This document shows, piece by piece, positions 60,901 through 64,000 of a stretch of DNA of 64,000 bases. Origin of the DNA: Saturnia japonica (lineage: Eukaryota > Arthropoda > Insecta > Lepidoptera > Saturniidae); the NCBI GenBank assembly GCA_033032175.1, contig CM065309.1:9858001-9922000 (forward strand), written 5' to 3'. Within the stretch, counting starts at the first letter, position 1, and each line of letters opens with the position of its first letter. Position numbers and translations under genes: made by a program. The notes below the pieces were generated by a model. It worked only from the letters and a program-made list of their open reading frames with translations. It was not told the origin of the DNA and ran no database searches.

Positions 60901-62630
60901 TTTATCATAAAAATCATAAATTTTCATTAAAATTATATCAACAATATATTTATGTGTTATATGCTTATCGTTATCAATTTTAATCATTACTTTTGTTGTA
61001 ATATATACATACAGGAATATACTAAATGGCTTTATTTATTTAAATATTCAAATAAAAACTTCCTGAAATGCTTAAAATCCAGATAACTTTAATTTAAAAC
61101 AGCTTACTATATAAATAAACAGCCTGACCTTAATCTCGTTAATTGAATGATGATTGAACAGATTATCTGTAAATTAAAACATAAATATTTATTTCATATA
61201 TTCAATTTAATAATATTAATTTATTACACATTACTTAGAATCATACTCTTCCTATTTCATCAATATATTATGCACACGCATAAATCGTGATGACAATTTG
61301 TAATCATTATCATTGCAAAAATACATATGATGATCAATCTTTTTTTGTAATAAGAGAATATTATAGAGAGGATTGTTATGGATATCCCAAATATTAAAAA
61401 CATGTATTAAAAGTGAAACCATTAAAGTATGGCCACAACTGACATTTTAGTGTCTAATATTTATATAATAAATAATTTTCTAAGTATATGTGTATATAAA
61501 TTTGTTATAGGTACTTAGTTAAGAGATAAATAATTAAAAATAACTTACTCTAACTTTGTTCCAAATATATCAATCACCCACCAGAAAAATACTGATCAAT
61601 AACCAGAGTTCCCTCCTTTGAAATGCTTTTAAAGTGTGTATAAAATTAAGTGCTAAACAACAGAAACACGAAAAGCTTAAATCACAAGTCACGACATATG
61701 GTCATTGTTTCAAGTTGACTCTAAAATAACTGTAAACGAAATTTCACAATGAAATTCTATTGATGTATTATATTTGATTGACCTAATTCATAACGGGTAT
61801 ATTTGTTTATGGACCTTGGTTTAAAATTATATTTTAATATTACATTAAATATATTTTCGGTCTAATGCAAAAATGTTGCTTAATGTAAAAGAGATGAGAG
61901 AATCGTTTTACTAATAATAATTGCATTATAGCAGGAGTAAAACACGTCTCAAATACTTCTCCTGTTTATTTATTTTATATTAACAAAATACTTTTTAATT
62001 GAATGTTTAAAATTTACAGCCAACTTTGCTTGGTGTCGCAAAAATGATCGAGTCATCTAGAGAGTCGTTAAATCTTCTCAGTGGGCATTCTTAAACGATA
62101 TGCTGGAGACTGTTTGCGTTTTAGCTCCGAAGTCAAAATCCGAATTACTTAATTCATTCGAATTTATTCCGAAGTTTGAATTCATCTCACTGTTCCGCGT
62201 TTTTGGCCCGTATGCAATCTGTTGAGCTTGCACCATACGTTTTTCGACAGTTCAAAATCCACTTGAAGATAATTAATAGTTTTTGAAAATTGCATAATTT
62301 ATTTTAGAATTGTAGGTATAGGTATAGGATACATTTTCTCTTTATAACGATAATGATCAAGTGGATGTCGATAGAAAGGATAGAGATTTATTACTCAGTG
62401 TAAGTAAGATTTAACACGAAGGTTGTAGGTAAAAATCACTCGTTCGAATATATACTACATTTAAGATCATCATCATAAGCATAGTTTAGGGAAACTGCTA
62501 TTAAAAGTCGGAGGAAGGTAGAGGTAATAGGGTAAATAATGATAAAAACGGAGGCTAAATTAAAATTATGAAACCAAATTCTCTGATTTGCGTTACAGTA
62601 TGTTTTTTTGGGGGGAGGGGGGGATTATTA
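57960..62630. other. AT-rich intergenic DNA, no gene seen
   Basis: No supported gene. The open frame 58785-59075 has a hydrophobic run but no start context, domain or splice signal. A short piece of repeat 'D' (aggttctaagaaggcactta) lies at about 59070-59105. Confidence 0.5.
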
Positions 62631-62639
62631 CCCTCTAAA

Positions 62640-64000
62640 TAAAAGGAGGCACTTATGAATGTCAAAACACTCCCCTGTTATGTGCTGCAAGCAAAATGTC
62701 TACGAGACACAAGCTTACGCTCTACAAGATGTGTATCCGTCCGATCATGACATATAGCTGCGTTGCGTTCGCACATATGTCAAGTTATAACTGGGAACGC
62801 TTACAAGCCATCCAGAATAAGTTTCTTCACCGCCTTTCCGGTGCCCCCTGGTTTGTTCGTATGGAGGATCTCCATAGAGATATGGACCTTCCTTCGATAC
62901 ACGCATATGCCAAACACCTTTCTTGCTCGTATTTCGACACCGCGTCGAACCACGCGAATCCCTTAATAAAAGCGGCAGCTTCTTATGTTCCCGACCCCAA
63001 CGCCTGCCGGAGAAAACGCCGGCCGCGTAATATTTCACTGACCCGCCCGATCAAACCGAAAAAGCTAACGCGTTCTACGCCGACACCGTCTCTCCAAACA
63101 GAGCGTGCCACCGCCCACGCCCGCGTAACCACCGTTCTCTCCGCAGAGGACGGGCGGTCAACTTCGCTCCCGCACACCCGTCACGTCCACCCTCTCTAGC
63201 GGCAACCCAAGCCTAGGTCCGTTCCTCGGTGTGCAGCCCTTGGGTCAGGCAGCCGCCCGCGCGATACAAATTGACACTATACGTGCAACACTTAGTTACC
63301 CACACACAACATTACACACTTATGAACACACACACGTGCACACCACACAGGTACATAGGTTCTGTAAGGGACTTTTTTATTTTTTTTTTTTGCGCTAGTT
63401 AGACTCTTGCGCTAGTTAGTGTAGAAAAACCATTCCGATTATCAAATACACATACGCATGGTCCACTCCTTCCTCCCAGGAGGAGGGGAACGTGCATATG
63501 AGTATATATTAGTTAGCTCGAATTCTCATAGTATTAGGGAATTAGTTAGATCGCGACTTTTTCGCATTCGCGACGACCGCCCGAGCCGAGGTTCGGCCAC
63601 TCTGGCACCCTCGTGCGGGTCGTCACAAACTTTCGCGGCTGAGTGCCCTAAGCGCTCGCCCCCAAGTCCGGTGAAGCTGTAAAAGCCGCAGCGGCTCTGT
63701 TTTAGGATAGGGCCCCTAAGGCTAACAGTGTAGTCAGTTCTAAAAAAAAAAAAAAAAAAATGTCAAAACACTACCACCAGTTCGGAAAACATCCCAGCCA
63801 TCGAGAAGAACCGACAAGAAATTCGATCGGGCTTATGAACATCTAATTATTATTTTTTTAATTGTTTTTACAGTATTTAATTATATACAGTTATTATCAT
63901 TTTCAGTAGATGTACAGAGAGGAAATCATATCCAGACATTACCACCCTTCACGTAATCAGCCACCCTATAATACCCCTTCGACAATAAAACCAGCTTAAC
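62640..64000 (+). repeat. Dispersed repeat 'D', split by a LINE insertion
   Basis: 62640-62671 and 63759-64000 together match 26240-26530: ggcacttatgaatgtcaaaa on the left, then catcgagaagaaccgacaag and acagagaggaaa on the right. The repeat continues past the window end. Confidence 0.8.
62672..63758 (+). mobile_element. 5'-truncated Jockey-like LINE with perfect 14-bp target duplication
   Basis: Flanked by the direct repeat AATGTCAAAACACT (62658-62671 and 63759-63772) and ended by a poly(A) tail (about 63742-63758). The 62696-63199 frame encodes the C-terminal part of the reverse transcriptase: LTLYKMCIRPIMTYSCVAFA, then ERLQAIQNKFLHRLSGAPWF, DLHRDMDLPSI and a basic Pro-rich tail (RRKRRPRNISLTRP). 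The catalytic domain is lost by truncation, so this copy is dead on arrival. The frame is intact to its stop at 63197, consistent with a young insertion. The open frame 63458-63682 lies in the 3' untranslated region. Confidence 0.9.

Overview
The window is nuclear DNA of an insect, almost certainly a moth or butterfly (Lepidoptera). Evidence: very AT-rich intergenic DNA, short GT-AG introns, three cuticular-protein genes with Rebers-Riddiford (R&R) chitin-binding domains, and repeats I know from lepidopteran genomes. These repeats are Helitrons with a 5' TC and a 3' hairpin plus CTAG inserted between A and T, a tRNA-derived SINE with intact A and B boxes, R1- and Jockey-type LINE fragments, and small inverted-repeat MITEs. 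I could not fix the genus.

Layout. 1-9 kb: repeats (a Helitron, an R1-like LINE remnant, a LINE-tail-like repeat), then AT-rich DNA with a perfect nuclear-receptor DR1 motif and a MITE. 9.25-14.9 kb (minus strand): a three-exon gene for a 637-residue, two-domain R&R protein resembling insect lethal(3)malignant blood neoplasm (l(3)mbn); its first intron holds a 125-bp tandem array. 15-43 kb: no convincing host gene. It holds Helitrons (including a 2-kb one with a broken helicase gene at 23.9-25.9 kb), SINEs, MITEs, LINE tails and a decayed multi-copy arthropod ORF near 28.9 kb.

43.3-56.6 kb: two small RR-1 cuticular genes in head-to-head orientation, at 43296-45348 (minus) and 54856-56610 (plus). 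They share one architecture: a 3-4 codon first exon, a second exon with the rest of the signal peptide, and a third exon with most of the chitin-binding domain, with matching intron phases. They are probably an old duplicate pair. The 9.5-kb spacer is filled with Helitrons, a SINE and an RT fragment. 56.8-62.6 kb is mostly AT-rich DNA. 62.6-64 kb holds a young Jockey-like LINE with a perfect target-site duplication, inserted inside another repeat.

Function. All three genes encode secreted proteins expected to bind chitin in the extracellular cuticle. The small two are simple RR-1 (soft cuticle) proteins. The large one joins two R&R-type modules with a long Gln/Asn/Ser-rich linker. Possible hormone-receptor motifs lie in intron 1 of the 45-kb gene and downstream of the large gene, but this rests only on sequence. 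I found no clearly new gene system. The most unusual local features are a duplicated 3' splice site in the 56-kb gene, a Helitron carrying both a fold-back and a tandem array, and a 49-bp dyad with everted AGGTCA half-sites.
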